Of a DNA stretch of 51,702 bases, positions 17,149 to 25,621 are shown in pieces. Each line of letters starts with the position of its first letter. Positions within the stretch are counted from its first letter, which is position 1. The stretch is from Oscillospiraceae bacterium. Its GTDB lineage: Bacteria > Bacillota > Clostridia > Oscillospirales > Ruminococcaceae. Position numbers and translations under genes: made by a program. The DNA lies in the NCBI GenBank assembly GCA_017405465.1, contig JAFRAJ010000007.1, positions 1 to 51,702 of the forward strand, given 5' to 3'. The notes beneath the pieces are model-generated. The model did no database searches and was not told the DNA's origin. It worked only from the letters and a program-made list of their open reading frames with translations.

Positions 17149-17300
17149 GATCGGTTCTCCTTAAGGAAAGTCGGGAAATCAGCGGCATATCTGATCTCCC
17201 GCAGTTTTAATTAGTATAGAACAAAGAATCAAAATAGAAAATTCCCAAGTGATGAGAGTTTGGTATCATGAAAAGAAATTTCATAAAATTGACATATAAG

Positions 17301-17330
17301 AAAAACGGAGGAAAACGGAGAAAAACGGAG
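17301..17330 (+). repeat. Three tandem 10-bp repeats upstream of the rplM promoter
   Basis: The decamers AAAAACGGAG, GAAAACGGAG and AAAAACGGAG run head to tail at 17301-17310, 17311-17320 and 17321-17330, one difference in all. They end 47 bp before the -35. The spacing is close to one DNA helical turn. Confidence 0.8.
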
Positions 17331-17377
17331 ATACAGCGAGGTAGTGCACAGCATTTTTGAAATTCGGGAAAATGATA

Positions 17378-17406
17378 TTGACACCCTAAAACGGCATATG
17401 TATAAT
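17378..17406 (+). promoter_or_regulatory. Consensus promoter of rplM-rpsI-rpsT
   Basis: TTGACA (17378-17383), a 17-nt spacer and TATAAT (17401-17406): a perfect consensus housekeeping promoter. Transcription should begin near 17413. Confidence 0.93.
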
Positions 17407-17412
17407 TCATCA

Positions 17413-17442
17413 TGCACGCAAAAAAGGCGTGGGGTATTTTTA
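17413..17442 (+). promoter_or_regulatory. Hairpin in the rplM leader, possible L13 autoregulatory site
   Basis: Right at the predicted transcript start, GCACGC and GCGTG (17414-17431) form a small stem with an A-rich loop, followed by GGGTATTTTTA. Firmicute rplM transcripts often carry an L13-binding leader, so this is a candidate. The stem is short and the match to that RNA family was not verified. Confidence 0.35.
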
Positions 17443-17484
17443 ATACTGAATAGTTATTAGTCATAAAGATATTAGGAGGCACAA

Positions 17485-17913
17485 ATGTCCACTACCCTGC
17501 AGAAACCTCAGGAGGTCGAGCGCCGCTGGTACATCATCGATGCAGCCGGCAAGCCGGTAGGACGCACAGCGACCAAGGTCGCGAACCTGCTCCGCGGCAA
17601 GAACAAACCGACCTTCACCCCCAACGTTGACTGCGGCGATCATGTGATCGTGATCAACTGCAGCAAGGCCGTATTCACCGGCAAGAAGCTTGACGAAAAG
17701 AAGTATTATCATCACAGTGAGTACCTCAGCGGACTCAGAGTCAAGACAGCCCGCGAGATGATGGAAAATGCACCCGAAAAGGTCATGTATCTCGCCGTCA
17801 AGGGAATGCTCCCTGACAACACCCTCGGCCGCAAGGCTCTTACAAGGCTCAGAGCATATGCCGGCGCAGAACACAAGAACGCCGCGCAGAAGCCGGAAGT
17901 CTATGAAGGCTGA
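17485..17913 (+). CDS. rplM: 50S ribosomal protein L13
   Basis: 142 residues, normal for L13, an early-assembly protein of the large subunit. Diagnostic motifs are [43 protein letters not shown] and [19 protein letters not shown] at 17485 has TTAGGAGGCAC upstream. The first ~12 residues ([12 protein letters not shown]) are a short extension. rpsI follows 14 nt after the stop, the usual partner order. Confidence 0.98.
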   Translation: MSTTLQKPQEVERRWYIIDAAGKPVGRTATKVANLLRGKNKPTFTPNVDCGDHVIVINCSKAVFTGKKLDEKKYYHHSEYLSGLRVKTAREMMENAPEKVMYLAVKGMLPDNTLGRKALTRLRAYAGAEHKNAAQKPEVYEG

Positions 17914-17927
17914 GAAAGGAGAATAAC

Positions 17928-18326
17928 ATGTACGAAACCAGACCCTTCTTTGCCGGAACAGGCAGAAGAAAAACATCTGTAGCCCGTGTACGTCTTTATA
18001 ACGGAAACGGTAACATCACCGTCAACGGACGCGATATCAGTGACTATTTCGGTCTTGATACTCTTAAATACATCGTGAATCAGCCCCTCGAGCTGACAAA
18101 CACCACCGGCAAGTTTGATGTTGTCATCAACGTTCAGGGCGGCGGCATCGCCGGCCAGGCCGGAGCTATCCGTCACGGTATCTCCCGCGCTCTTCTCCTC
18201 TATGATGAGAATCTGCGCGCTGACCTCAAGAAAGCGGGCTTCCTGACCCGCGACCCGAGAATGAAAGAGCGTAAGAAGTACGGTCTCAAAGCAGCCCGCC
18301 GCGCTCCGCAGTTCTCCAAGAGATAA
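17928..18326 (+). CDS. rpsI: 30S ribosomal protein S9
   Basis: 132 residues. S9 sits in the head of the small subunit and its C-terminal tail reaches the P-site tRNA. Motifs: [20 protein letters not shown] near the start, [20 protein letters not shown] in the middle, and the basic tail with [24 protein letters not shown] read in parts; the final SKR is the conserved end. SD GAAAGGAGAATAAC precedes ATG 17928. It is cotranscribed between rplM and rpsT. Confidence 0.98.
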   Translation: MYETRPFFAGTGRRKTSVARVRLYNGNGNITVNGRDISDYFGLDTLKYIVNQPLELTNTTGKFDVVINVQGGGIAGQAGAIRHGISRALLLYDENLRADLKKAGFLTRDPRMKERKKYGLKAARRAPQFSKR

Positions 18327-18341
18327 GGGGAGGAAGAAGAT

Positions 18342-18611
18342 ATGGCAAACATCAAATCCCAGAAGAAGCGCATCATCACGAGCCGCAAGGCAAATGCCGC
18401 GAACCGCTCCAACCGTGCTGCTCTCAAGACCAACATCAAGAAGGCGAACGCAGCTGTTGCAGCTTCTGCCGATGCAGCCGAGAGAGAAGAAGTCGTCGCG
18501 AAGACTTTCTCCGAGATCGACAAGGCTGTCCGCAAGGGCGTTCTCAAGCGCAATACAGCCAATCACCGCAAGGCCGCTATCGCAAAGCTCGCTTCAAAAA
18601 AAGAAGACTGA
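18342..18611 (+). CDS. rpsT: 30S ribosomal protein S20
   Basis: 89 residues, strongly basic, with the S20 pattern MANIKSQKKRIITSRKANA at the start and NTANHRKAAIAKLASKK at the end. S20 binds 16S rRNA at the base of the small subunit. It starts 15 nt after the rpsI stop, with GGGGAGGAAGA upstream. rpsT is usually a separate unit away from rplM-rpsI, so its place in this operon is unusual. A strong terminator follows directly. Confidence 0.97.
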   Translation: MANIKSQKKRIITSRKANAANRSNRAALKTNIKKANAAVAASADAAEREEVVAKTFSEIDKAVRKGVLKRNTANHRKAAIAKLASKKED

Positions 18612-18619
18612 ATCTATCA

Positions 18620-18650
18620 GAGGCTGCACGGAAAGTGCAGCCTCTTTTGT
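18620..18650 (+). terminator. Terminator of rplM-rpsI-rpsT
   Basis: GAGGCTGCAC (18620-18629) pairs perfectly with GTGCAGCCTC (18635-18644) around a 5-nt loop, followed by TTTTGT. Confidence 0.9.
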
Positions 18651-18666
18651 ATACAGGCAGGTAATT

Positions 18667-19368
18667 ATGTTTCAGGGATTTTACGAACAGACCGTAGATT
18701 TCCTTTGGGGGATACGGATGAACAATGAGCGTTCCTGGTACGCTCTTCATAAGGGGGAGTGTGCACAGTACCTTACAAGACCGATGAATGAGCTTGCAAG
18801 GGAAGTGCATGATATGTTTTCGGAGAAGCATCCGTATCTTGACCTCAACGTGCACATGAGCAGGATCTACAGGGATGCGAGAAGAAACTACGGGAAAGGC
18901 CCATACAAGGACTATCTTTGGTTCACTCTGTATGATGCGAAGTTTGAGCACTGGTCGAGCGTGCCGTCCTTCTGGTTTGAGATCGGAGCAGATTACTGGA
19001 CGTACGGTGTCGGATGCTGGGATGACAGAACTGCGTTCATGAGAAAGATGAGAGCAAGGATCAAAGCAGCGCCGGAAAAGGTCAGGGAACTCAACAGGAT
19101 ACTTGAAGGTCAGAATGAATTTATCCTTACAGGGGAGTTTTACAAGAAGCAGTATGCAGACTGTCCTTATCCTGATCTGGAAGGATGGTACAGAAGAAAA
19201 GGCATATCGATCTCGCATGAAGAGTCTGTAGGTCCGGCTATCCTCGGAAGCCAGTTCGGTGACAGGATCAAGGAAGGAATGCTCTTCCTGACACCGTTCT
19301 ATGAGTTCATCTGTGATGTCAGAAATGATCCTGATCCTGATGCCCCTGAAGAATATGAAAACAACTAA
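18667..19368 (+). CDS. DUF2461 family protein
   Basis: 233 residues. It matches the DUF2461 (TIGR02453) pattern: FYEQTVDFLWGIRMNNERSW at the start read as F...F.....NN...W, then MSRIYRDARRNYGKGPYKDY where the family has RI.RD.RF...K.PYK, and GFWFEIGADYW-type strands. The biochemical role of the family is not known. The ATG at 18667 follows AGGCAGGT. A longer frame that begins inside rpsT is not real, because it crosses the rpsT terminator. The gene stands alone, so its own promoter must lie in the short space after that terminator, or it depends on readthrough. Confidence 0.88.
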   Translation: MFQGFYEQTVDFLWGIRMNNERSWYALHKGECAQYLTRPMNELAREVHDMFSEKHPYLDLNVHMSRIYRDARRNYGKGPYKDYLWFTLYDAKFEHWSSVPSFWFEIGADYWTYGVGCWDDRTAFMRKMRARIKAAPEKVRELNRILEGQNEFILTGEFYKKQYADCPYPDLEGWYRRKGISISHEESVGPAILGSQFGDRIKEGMLFLTPFYEFICDVRNDPDPDAPEEYENN

Positions 19369-19417
19369 TAGTAAATAAAACGCAAACAAATACGAATAGT
19401 ATTATATTGAACGTAAG

Positions 19418-19470
19418 AAAAACCGGCATCACCGCTGAATCCTCAGCTGATGATACCGGTTTTGTCATTT
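19418..19470. terminator. Bidirectional terminator between DUF2461 and nucleotidase genes
   Basis: AAAACCGG (about 19419-19426) pairs with CCGGTTTT (19456-19463), with inner pairing ATCA/TGAT and GCTGA/TCAGC. A/T tracts flank the stem on both sides. The genes converge. Confidence 0.8.
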
Positions 19471-19476
19471 TAAGTG

Positions 19477-20940
19477 TCAGTCCAGTATCACGAGTCTTCC
19501 TTCTACATGGGCGTCTAGTCCCTGATGGGTCGCCATGTACTCTTCTACGATGTTGTTTACTGATGTGGCTACAACTCTCGGTTTCCTGTTCTGTTTTACC
19601 TCTTCCAGAGGGACGCCGAGGAACTCGTCGAAGTTCTGATAGTGATAGTTCTGTACACAGATCTTGAGTCTCATGTCATCAGTGATGTCTTTTCCGTTGA
19701 ACTTGAACTCCTCCAGAGAGTGAGTGCTCTTGCGGTAGACTATCCTAACGCCCTTTGAGTACTGATAGAACTCGGTCTCGCCAAGCCATGCGTCATCTCT
19801 GAGGACATGCATGATGATCCGCCTGAACTGTTCTCCGGTGACTTCGAACATCCAGCACACATCATCGAAAGGAGTGTTCTCCATCATATCCTGATATTCC
19901 ACCAGAGGCCCGAGTTCCTTCTTGCGGATGGCTCCTGATCCGAACATCATGATGTCAAAGCTGGATTCGTCCTGCATCATATCAGCATAAAGGTTTCCGA
20001 GTTCTGTCTCCTGTTCTCTTGAAGGGTGGGTGAGTGTGCGGGCGAGCCTGGTGACTACTCTCTTGTATTTGGCATCTGTCACGGACTGATATCTGCCGAT
20101 CATCTCAGCCATTACGGGATCAGCTGTGCAGTTGTCACTGTTTATCGGAACGCACTGCCACTTGTAATCTTTGATCTGCTGTTCTTCCTTGTCAAAATCG
20201 ATATCGAAGCGTCCGATGATATCGGTGCCTGTACCGGCCTGTACTATCGGGACTCCGTTTATGACCTCAGGCTCATCCATAAATGTGTGGGAGTGACCTC
20301 CGATGATGAAATCCACGCCCCATTCCGGATTGAGGAGCTCAGCCAGTCTGCGGTCCTGCTCGATACCTATATGAGACACGACGATAGTCATGTCGGTATC
20401 TGTAGTGCGGTAGTTGTCGCATATGATACCGATCTCTTTGGCGGCTTCCTCGATATCGACGAACGTGCCGATGACCTTCTCCTTACGGGCTGTTGCGAGT
20501 ACTTCCTGAGTCAGGATCCCGATAAAGAGGATCTTCATGCCTCCAACCTTGATGTTTATGTAGGGCTGAAACAGTCTCGTATTATTGAGGGTAACGAAAA
20601 GGTCGGCGTTGATGATGGGGAATTTTGCACACTTCTCAAGGAAGAGAAGGTGAGCCAGTCCGTAGTCGACTTCATGGTTCCCGATCGTTGCAACATCCGG
20701 CTGCAGCAGATTTACGAGGTCTATTGTCGAAAGACCCATATATTCAGAGTCGATGATGGAGCCGCGGAACATGTCTCCGGCAATGACGTAGAGCACATTG
20801 TCCTCTTCTTTCCTGACGTTGTTTATGTAGTCAGAGAGCATGGCGAGTCCGCCGGTCCTCTTCCCGTCGACCATCTGGGGAAGAAAGTCTCCGTGCATGT
20901 CATTTGAATGGAGTATCGTGAGTTTTCTGACGTCTGACAT
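19477..20940 (-). CDS. 5'-nucleotidase / UshA-like metallophosphoesterase, cytosolic form
   Basis: 487 residues. The N-terminal metallophosphatase domain carries LHSNDMHG (Asp, His), VIAGDMFRGS, ATIGNHEVDYG (Asn, His), VVSHIG and IIGGHSHTF, all expected for the two-metal site. The C-terminal 5'-nucleotidase domain (about 300-480) has the ELGNLYADMM and FEVTGEQFRRI blocks; the aromatic substrate-stacking residues lie in QNYHYQNF. It probably removes phosphate from nucleotides or related phosphoesters. There is no signal peptide, unlike UshA, so it should work inside the cell, like YunD of Bacillus. ATG 20940 has GGAGG upstream. It follows the C39-like gene by 16 nt in an operon. Confidence 0.9.
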   Translation of the reverse strand: MSDVRKLTILHSNDMHGDFLPQMVDGKRTGGLAMLSDYINNVRKEEDNVLYVIAGDMFRGSIIDSEYMGLSTIDLVNLLQPDVATIGNHEVDYGLAHLLFLEKCAKFPIINADLFVTLNNTRLFQPYINIKVGGMKILFIGILTQEVLATARKEKVIGTFVDIEEAAKEIGIICDNYRTTDTDMTIVVSHIGIEQDRRLAELLNPEWGVDFIIGGHSHTFMDEPEVINGVPIVQAGTGTDIIGRFDIDFDKEEQQIKDYKWQCVPINSDNCTADPVMAEMIGRYQSVTDAKYKRVVTRLARTLTHPSREQETELGNLYADMMQDESSFDIMMFGSGAIRKKELGPLVEYQDMMENTPFDDVCWMFEVTGEQFRRIIMHVLRDDAWLGETEFYQYSKGVRIVYRKSTHSLEEFKFNGKDITDDMRLKICVQNYHYQNFDEFLGVPLEEVKQNRKPRVVATSVNNIVEEYMATHQGLDAHVEGRLVILD

Positions 20941-20956
20941 ATGATACGTACCTCCG

Positions 20957-21598
20957 TTATTTGAGTTTGTATCCTATGATGTAACCGTCCACGAACGTTT
21001 TGACAAAAGCTGACGGCAATACTCCCAGACCTGTATTGCTGTTCATCGTGTAGTTGTACATGTAACACATGCCGTTGCGTGTATGGACAGCTATAGTGTG
21101 GATACCGTGAGTGACTTTGGCATCATTCCAGTAGGAAAGGATATATATACCGGGATCACACATCTGATCGAGTGTGACGATACTGTAATTGACTCCGTAG
21201 GAGCCGACAACTTTTCCTATGTCATAAGGATTGACTCCGAAAGCGCCGTATGTTACGAAAGGAGCTCTTGTGAGACAGCCCTGCTCCTCGTACCGCTTTG
21301 CACATCCTGCCACGGATACTACCTTGCCCAGCAAGAGAAGAGCATTGTAGGTGGCTATGACTTCGCAGCCTGAATCCTTCATGACAGCGTCGCCGAGTCT
21401 CAGCATGCCGACACCGGATCCCTTGTCGGTATGCTGGTCATTGACTGTGAGGGATCTGATGTTGTGTTCGTTGTTGAAGGCATAGTTGCGCTCTGCATAA
21501 GCTGCGTTCTTTGCTCTGCGCGGGAAGATCCGGCGCAGGGTCCTCTCAGCCCTTAAAAGGAAGTTGCCCGTCCTTATCCAAAAACTGTAAGCTGCCAT
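20957..21598 (-). CDS. C39-like papain-fold protein (putative cysteine peptidase)
   Basis: 213 residues. The block DSGCEVIATYNALLLLG holds a cysteine placed as in C39 and related papain-fold enzymes (x-C-x-x-x-A-x-x-x). A later block THGIHTIAV gives a histidine, and MYNYTMN may give the third polar residue. There is no clear signal peptide; the first ~35 residues are basic with a short hydrophobic part. I assign the papain-like fold with moderate certainty; the substrate is unknown. Expression is probably linked to the downstream nucleotidase, 16 nt away. The start at 21598 has GAAGGAAATTAC upstream. Confidence 0.65.
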   Translation of the reverse strand: MAAYSFWIRTGNFLLRAERTLRRIFPRRAKNAAYAERNYAFNNEHNIRSLTVNDQHTDKGSGVGMLRLGDAVMKDSGCEVIATYNALLLLGKVVSVAGCAKRYEEQGCLTRAPFVTYGAFGVNPYDIGKVVGSYGVNYSIVTLDQMCDPGIYILSYWNDAKVTHGIHTIAVHTRNGMCYMYNYTMNSNTGLGVLPSAFVKTFVDGYIIGYKLK

Positions 21599-21723
21599 TT
21601 GTAATTTCCTTCAAATCAGTGGATGAAATACTGACATAATATCGTATTATATATTATGAATTATTTTTGCGCGAAACGGAATACCCGCATTCGAAAACCG
21701 GAGAGCGGCAGGGATCACAGAAA

Positions 21724-22593
21724 ATGATACAGGACATATCACCAAAAACACTCGACAATCTGTACCGTCCGGAAGCAGTCCCGGAACCGGACAGTGCTGT
21801 TATATGTCTTCACGACGGAAAGATCCTTATGAGGGAGACAGAAGGGAATGAGATCATGTTTCCGTCTTTCGGCGACTTTCCGTACAGGGATAGAGAATTC
21901 ATTTATCTTTTCCGCATAGATGAAGAGATGTACTTTTTCTGTGACTGTTCTGAGAAACTCACTCTGGAAGGTTTCAGCTATCAGGAACCGAACATATTCC
22001 GCAGTGCGGCTCCGGCAGACAAAGCGTATGCTCTCGTAACAGCGAGACATATCTGCTCATGGTATACGAAAGAAAAGTTCTGCGGTGAATGCGGAGCATC
22101 TATGGTCCATGACACAAAAGAGCGGATGATGAGATGCCCTGTGTGCGGAAACACTGTTTACCCTGTGGTCAGTCCCGCTGTCATCACTGGCGTCGTAAAC
22201 GGAGACAGGCTTCTGGTAACGAAATATGCAGGAAGACCGGGAGCCAGACGTGCTGCTCTCATAGCAGGCTTCAATGAAGTCGGAGAGACCATTGAACAGA
22301 CCGTTAAGAGAGAAGTCATGGAAGAAGCAGGGCTGAATGTCACCGATATCAGGTATTACAAGAGCCAGCCATGGGGAATATCGGGAAGTCTGCTGTTCGG
22401 TTTCTGGTGCAGGGTGGACGGAAGCGATGAGGTAAGCCTTAATGACGGAGAACTGGCGGAGGCTGTCTGGATGACCAGACAGGAGATACTTGACAGTTAT
22501 CCTGAAGGAAATATAAGTCTCACAAGTGAGATGACGTTATTATTTGCAGGAGGTTTCGATCCGTATGGAGAAACAGAACGGGAAGAAAGCTGA
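21724..22593 (+). CDS. nudC: NADH pyrophosphatase / Nudix hydrolase with zinc ribbon
   Basis: 289 residues. The middle has a zinc ribbon (CGECGASMV and CPVCGNTVYP, four cysteines). The Nudix box GFNEVGETIEQTVKREVMEE-AG follows GX5EX7REUXEEXGU exactly, and SQPWG after it is the marker of the NADH-diphosphatase branch. NudC splits NAD(H) to NMN(H) and AMP, and can remove NAD caps from RNA. ATG at 21724 is preceded by CAGGGATCAC; a longer TTG frame has no support. The chromate-transporter gene begins inside the end of nudC (29-nt overlap), so the genes are cotranscribed and perhaps coupled. Confidence 0.92.
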   Translation: MIQDISPKTLDNLYRPEAVPEPDSAVICLHDGKILMRETEGNEIMFPSFGDFPYRDREFIYLFRIDEEMYFFCDCSEKLTLEGFSYQEPNIFRSAAPADKAYALVTARHICSWYTKEKFCGECGASMVHDTKERMMRCPVCGNTVYPVVSPAVITGVVNGDRLLVTKYAGRPGARRAALIAGFNEVGETIEQTVKREVMEEAGLNVTDIRYYKSQPWGISGSLLFGFWCRVDGSDEVSLNDGELAEAVWMTRQEILDSYPEGNISLTSEMTLLFAGGFDPYGETEREES

Positions 22594-23152
22594 TCTCAGA
22601 AAGATCTGGCTGATCTTCATCAACACTCTCATGATCAGCAGTACGGCAAACTCAGGTTATGCCATGATAGGCGTCATGGAGAGAGTATTCGTCAAGAAAC
22701 ATGAGATGCTGTCCAAAGAGGAACTGTCAGACTGCACAGCGATGGCAGCCAGTTCGCCCGGACCTATAGGCATCAACGCATCCTGTCTTATAGGGTACAG
22801 GGTCGCAGGATTCTGGGGATCGCTGGCGGCGATCCTGGGAGTCGTCATACCGCCGGTGTTCTTCATGGTGCTGGTGACAATGTTCTATGGGGCAATAGTC
22901 AGCAACGGATATGTCGCAACGTTCATGAAGGGAATGCAGGCGGGAGCTGTCGCGCTCGTGCTCAATTTCGCTATAGGACTCTTCACTGATATCCTTAAGA
23001 AAAAACAGGTATTCCTTTGGGTGCTCGTAGCGGCAGCTCTGATATATATCTGGTGTCTGGATCTTTCAGTGTTCTGGCTCGCATTGCTGATCGCAGCTGC
23101 AGCTCTCATTAAGAATGCTATCATGGTAAGAAAAGGAGGAGAGAAGTCATGA
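22565..23152 (+). CDS. Chromate transporter family protein, first half (CHR domain)
   Basis: 195 residues with about five to six membrane helices. It is one CHR domain: the MERVFVKKHEMLSKEELSDCTAMAASSPGPIGINASCLIGYRVAG region contains the family motif SPGPIGIN; the second half-gene has the matching TPGPIMIN. In two-gene CHR systems, two such short proteins form one transporter. Substrates are chromate or other oxyanions, but for gut anaerobes the true one is unknown. ATG 22565 is 11 nt after AGGAGG and overlaps nudC. The stop overlaps the next start in an ATGA. Confidence 0.88.
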   Translation: MEKQNGKKADLRKIWLIFINTLMISSTANSGYAMIGVMERVFVKKHEMLSKEELSDCTAMAASSPGPIGINASCLIGYRVAGFWGSLAAILGVVIPPVFFMVLVTMFYGAIVSNGYVATFMKGMQAGAVALVLNFAIGLFTDILKKKQVFLWVLVAAALIYIWCLDLSVFWLALLIAAAALIKNAIMVRKGGEKS

Positions 23153-23712
23153 TGCTGCTTAAGGTAATGTTCTCATTCATCAAAGTATGTATGCTCTCCT
23201 TTGGCGGAGGATATTCTGCGATACCGCTTGTTGCGAATGAGATAGTAGATGTTCAGAAGTGGATGACATACGCTGAGTATGCTGATCTGCTCGCACTGGA
23301 TGAGCTCACTCCCGGACCGATAATGATCAACTGCGCGACTTTCGTCGGAATGAAGGTCGCGGGACTGCCCGGAGCCTTTGCGGCAACACTGGGATGCTGC
23401 ATCCCGCCGGCAATATTCTGTTTTATCCTCGATCTTGTATACAGAAAATACAGGGAAGTACCAGCAGTAGCTGTGATACTGCAGGCTATGAAATGTATGT
23501 CACTGGCTCTGGTGACTACAACAGTAATACAGCTCGGGATCAATATACTGTTCCCTGCAGGAACTGTCGCGCTGGCATCTCTGGATATATTCTCCCTGGT
23601 GCTGTTCGTACTGGCATTCATCTTTGTGAGGAAGGATATCGTCAACCCGATACTAGTTCTTCTCGGATGCGGAGTGCTGAGACTTGCCGGGAATCTGCTG
23701 TTCGGTTTCTAG
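23149..23712 (+). CDS. Chromate transporter family protein, second half (CHR domain)
   Basis: 187 residues, again about five to six membrane helices, with FGGGYSAIPLVANEIVD near the start and the CHR motif DELTPGPIMINCATFVG. Its start shares four bases (ATGA) with the stop of the first half and has AAGGAGGAG upstream, so equal amounts of both halves are expected. A perfect 44-bp palindromic terminator follows. See the first half for function. Confidence 0.9.
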   Translation: MMLLKVMFSFIKVCMLSFGGGYSAIPLVANEIVDVQKWMTYAEYADLLALDELTPGPIMINCATFVGMKVAGLPGAFAATLGCCIPPAIFCFILDLVYRKYREVPAVAVILQAMKCMSLALVTTTVIQLGINILFPAGTVALASLDIFSLVLFVLAFIFVRKDIVNPILVLLGCGVLRLAGNLLFGF

Positions 23713-23733
23713 AACGATACTGAAAAGACAAAG

Positions 23734-23777
23734 CACATAAAAATATGGAGCGCCGCGGCGCTCCATATTTTTATGTG
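23734..23777. terminator. 44-bp perfect palindrome, bidirectional terminator
   Basis: 22 bases (23734-23755) are followed at once by their exact reverse complement (23756-23777), centred on CCGCGG. The GC core GGAGCGCCG is flanked by A/T runs, so both RNA strands would form a stem with a U-rich 3' arm. Converging genes stand on both sides. Confidence 0.88.
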
Positions 23778-23790
23778 AAATGGAATAGTA

Positions 23791-25413
23791 TTATTCCTCT
23801 TCGTCTGTCTTTCCGGCAGGACTGAATCCGGGGAGGTTTCCTCTGTATTCTTCAAGGAGCCTTCTGCCTTCACCATGATAATCGACTACGAGCTCACTCT
23901 CGGCCTTGAACACCATGGTGTTCCTTTCCTTCTGGGTATAGGGCTTCCACTCAGGCATTGAACGGCCGGTCGGATGCCATCCGTCATAAGCAAATGCCGC
24001 CCATGCAGAACCGCAGGTATCGGAGCAGGCATATGCTGCTGCTTTGTTGGCTGCGGTGTACATGTAAGGAGCCAGCTCAGCGTTATCAAAGAAGAAAGGT
24101 ACGTCTGTGCCGTGGATAGCTTTCTGGACAGGATCCGGGCTCTCAAATGCAAAGACGGCATTGTAGAACGGCGCAGCTCCGTTGCCTTCCTTGGCTTTGG
24201 ATACACGGTCTACGAACATGCCCTGCATCTGGTCATTAAGCATGGCGATGAAGATATCAGCGCCTGTGGATCCTTTGTCGAGCATCTCAGTGTAGGTCTT
24301 GATGATCTTATCTATCTGCTCAGGTGTATATCCTGCTTTGGCAAGTTCACCGGGAAGTGTCTCATCGGTGATCTCGAAGATCTCCGGATTGAACAGGGCG
24401 ATAAGAGCCATATCCTGCTTTGTGTAGCAGATGATCAGCGGGATGTCCTTGCAGTATTCAGAACCTTCCGCTCCGTCAAATGGATCATAGGCGATGACTT
24501 TGCCGTCGAAGACTACGGGGAAGTTTAGGTAAGGACCATCGCCTCTGGTAGCGTTGATCTCGCGCATGGCTTTGATCAGATCTTCAGGAGGGATCTTTTC
24601 CAGTTCGTCGATGTTATCCTTTGTGATATGCAGATGCTCAAGGAATGCATCGGTGTCTTTCTGGCCGATCTTGGGATCAGTGCACTGGAAGCCGCCGCTC
24701 TGGATGATAGCTTTGTGGAAAAGACCTTTAGCAGAGGGCATACCGAGGAGCTGGGCGACCTTTCCGCCGCCGCCGGATTCGCCGAAGATTGTCACGTTGC
24801 CGGGGTCTCCGCCGAACCAGTCTATGTTGTCATGGACCCACTGCAGAGCAGCTACCATATCGAGGTTTCCGATGTTGACGGAATTGGCATATTTCTCGAT
24901 TCCAAGATGTGTCAGATCCATATATCCAAAGAGATTGAGCCTGTGGGATACGCTGACCATGACGACATTATTTTTCTTGGCCATGTTGAAGCCGTCCTGA
25001 TGAGGGCATTCAGGTGTGCCTGCGACGTTTCCGCCGCCGTGCAGCCATACCATGACAGGAAGCTTCTGTCCCTTGGTAAGGGCGGGAGTCCAGATATTAA
25101 GGGAGAGGCAGTCCTCGGACTGGGGGCCTTTGCCCATCTCCATATTACCGGTCACGATCTCCTGGTTGATGAGGTTATATTTTGAATTGGCGATCTCCGG
25201 GACCTCGATCCTGGGAGTGTCAGTCTGCCAGCATTTATAGGTATATTCTTTTGCGTCCACGATGACGGGGCTGACATCCGGCTCCACCGGGGGCTGGAAG
25301 CGGAGTTCACCGACGGGGGCTTTGGCATATCTCACGCCGAGAAAACGGTATACACCGTCAAAATAATCGCCGCGGATCTTGCCGTACTTGGTAAGTGCAA
25401 GAACGTCTCTCAT
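23791..25413 (-). CDS. Type B carboxylesterase / para-nitrobenzyl esterase family
   Basis: 540 residues, family length. Type B markers are EDCLSLNIWTP, the oxyanion stretch WLHGGGNVAGTP, the nucleophile elbow FGESGGGGKV (Ser), and a His in AIHGTDVPFFF. An acidic residue (Glu/Asp) should lie in the region between. There is no signal peptide, so it is likely cytosolic and hydrolyses small esters; the natural substrate is not known. ATG 25413 has AAAGGAGAAAAC upstream. A promoter on the minus strand is likely at 25492-25521. It stands as its own transcription unit. Confidence 0.92.
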   Translation of the reverse strand: MRDVLALTKYGKIRGDYFDGVYRFLGVRYAKAPVGELRFQPPVEPDVSPVIVDAKEYTYKCWQTDTPRIEVPEIANSKYNLINQEIVTGNMEMGKGPQSEDCLSLNIWTPALTKGQKLPVMVWLHGGGNVAGTPECPHQDGFNMAKKNNVVMVSVSHRLNLFGYMDLTHLGIEKYANSVNIGNLDMVAALQWVHDNIDWFGGDPGNVTIFGESGGGGKVAQLLGMPSAKGLFHKAIIQSGGFQCTDPKIGQKDTDAFLEHLHITKDNIDELEKIPPEDLIKAMREINATRGDGPYLNFPVVFDGKVIAYDPFDGAEGSEYCKDIPLIICYTKQDMALIALFNPEIFEITDETLPGELAKAGYTPEQIDKIIKTYTEMLDKGSTGADIFIAMLNDQMQGMFVDRVSKAKEGNGAAPFYNAVFAFESPDPVQKAIHGTDVPFFFDNAELAPYMYTAANKAAAYACSDTCGSAWAAFAYDGWHPTGRSMPEWKPYTQKERNTMVFKAESELVVDYHGEGRRLLEEYRGNLPGFSPAGKTDEEE

Positions 25414-25491
25414 TGTTTTCTCCTTTGTATGATTGTCCCGCAGGACATATTAATGAATACAGGCAGATCATTTTCCAATCTGCTTTTTGTA

Positions 25492-25521
25492 ATTATCCTA
25501 TAGTTCTCCGATGTTTTTCAA
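25492..25521 (-). promoter_or_regulatory. Probable promoter of the carboxylesterase gene
   Basis: On the minus strand TTGAAA (complement of 25516-25521) is 18 nt from GATAAT (complement of 25492-25497), about 80 nt before the start codon. Confidence 0.5.
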
Positions 25522-25621
25522 CATGATTGTTGTCTGATAGAATGACGTGAAAACATGATGCTGAATTGAACAAGCGCTGAAGGCATGCTTCAGCTCTTTG
25601 TTATCGGTTATATGACCAGCA

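Larger units (their letters stand above)
17149..17484. other. Intergenic region with the rplM promoter and leader; no gene seen
   Basis: The 336 bp between the divergent GDPD and rplM genes are AT-rich. They hold three 10-bp tandem repeats (17301-17330), a consensus promoter (17378-17406) and a short leader with a small hairpin. Open frames on the minus strand here have no ribosome site or family look. Confidence 0.7.

Noticed and set aside
17207..17482. Minus-strand frames in the rplM promoter region
   Set aside because: They cover the consensus promoter and tandem repeats; no ribosome site and unnatural composition.
18394..18666. N-terminal extension of the DUF2461 protein into rpsT
   Set aside because: It would cross the rpsT terminator and read rpsT in another frame; the domain starts at 18667.
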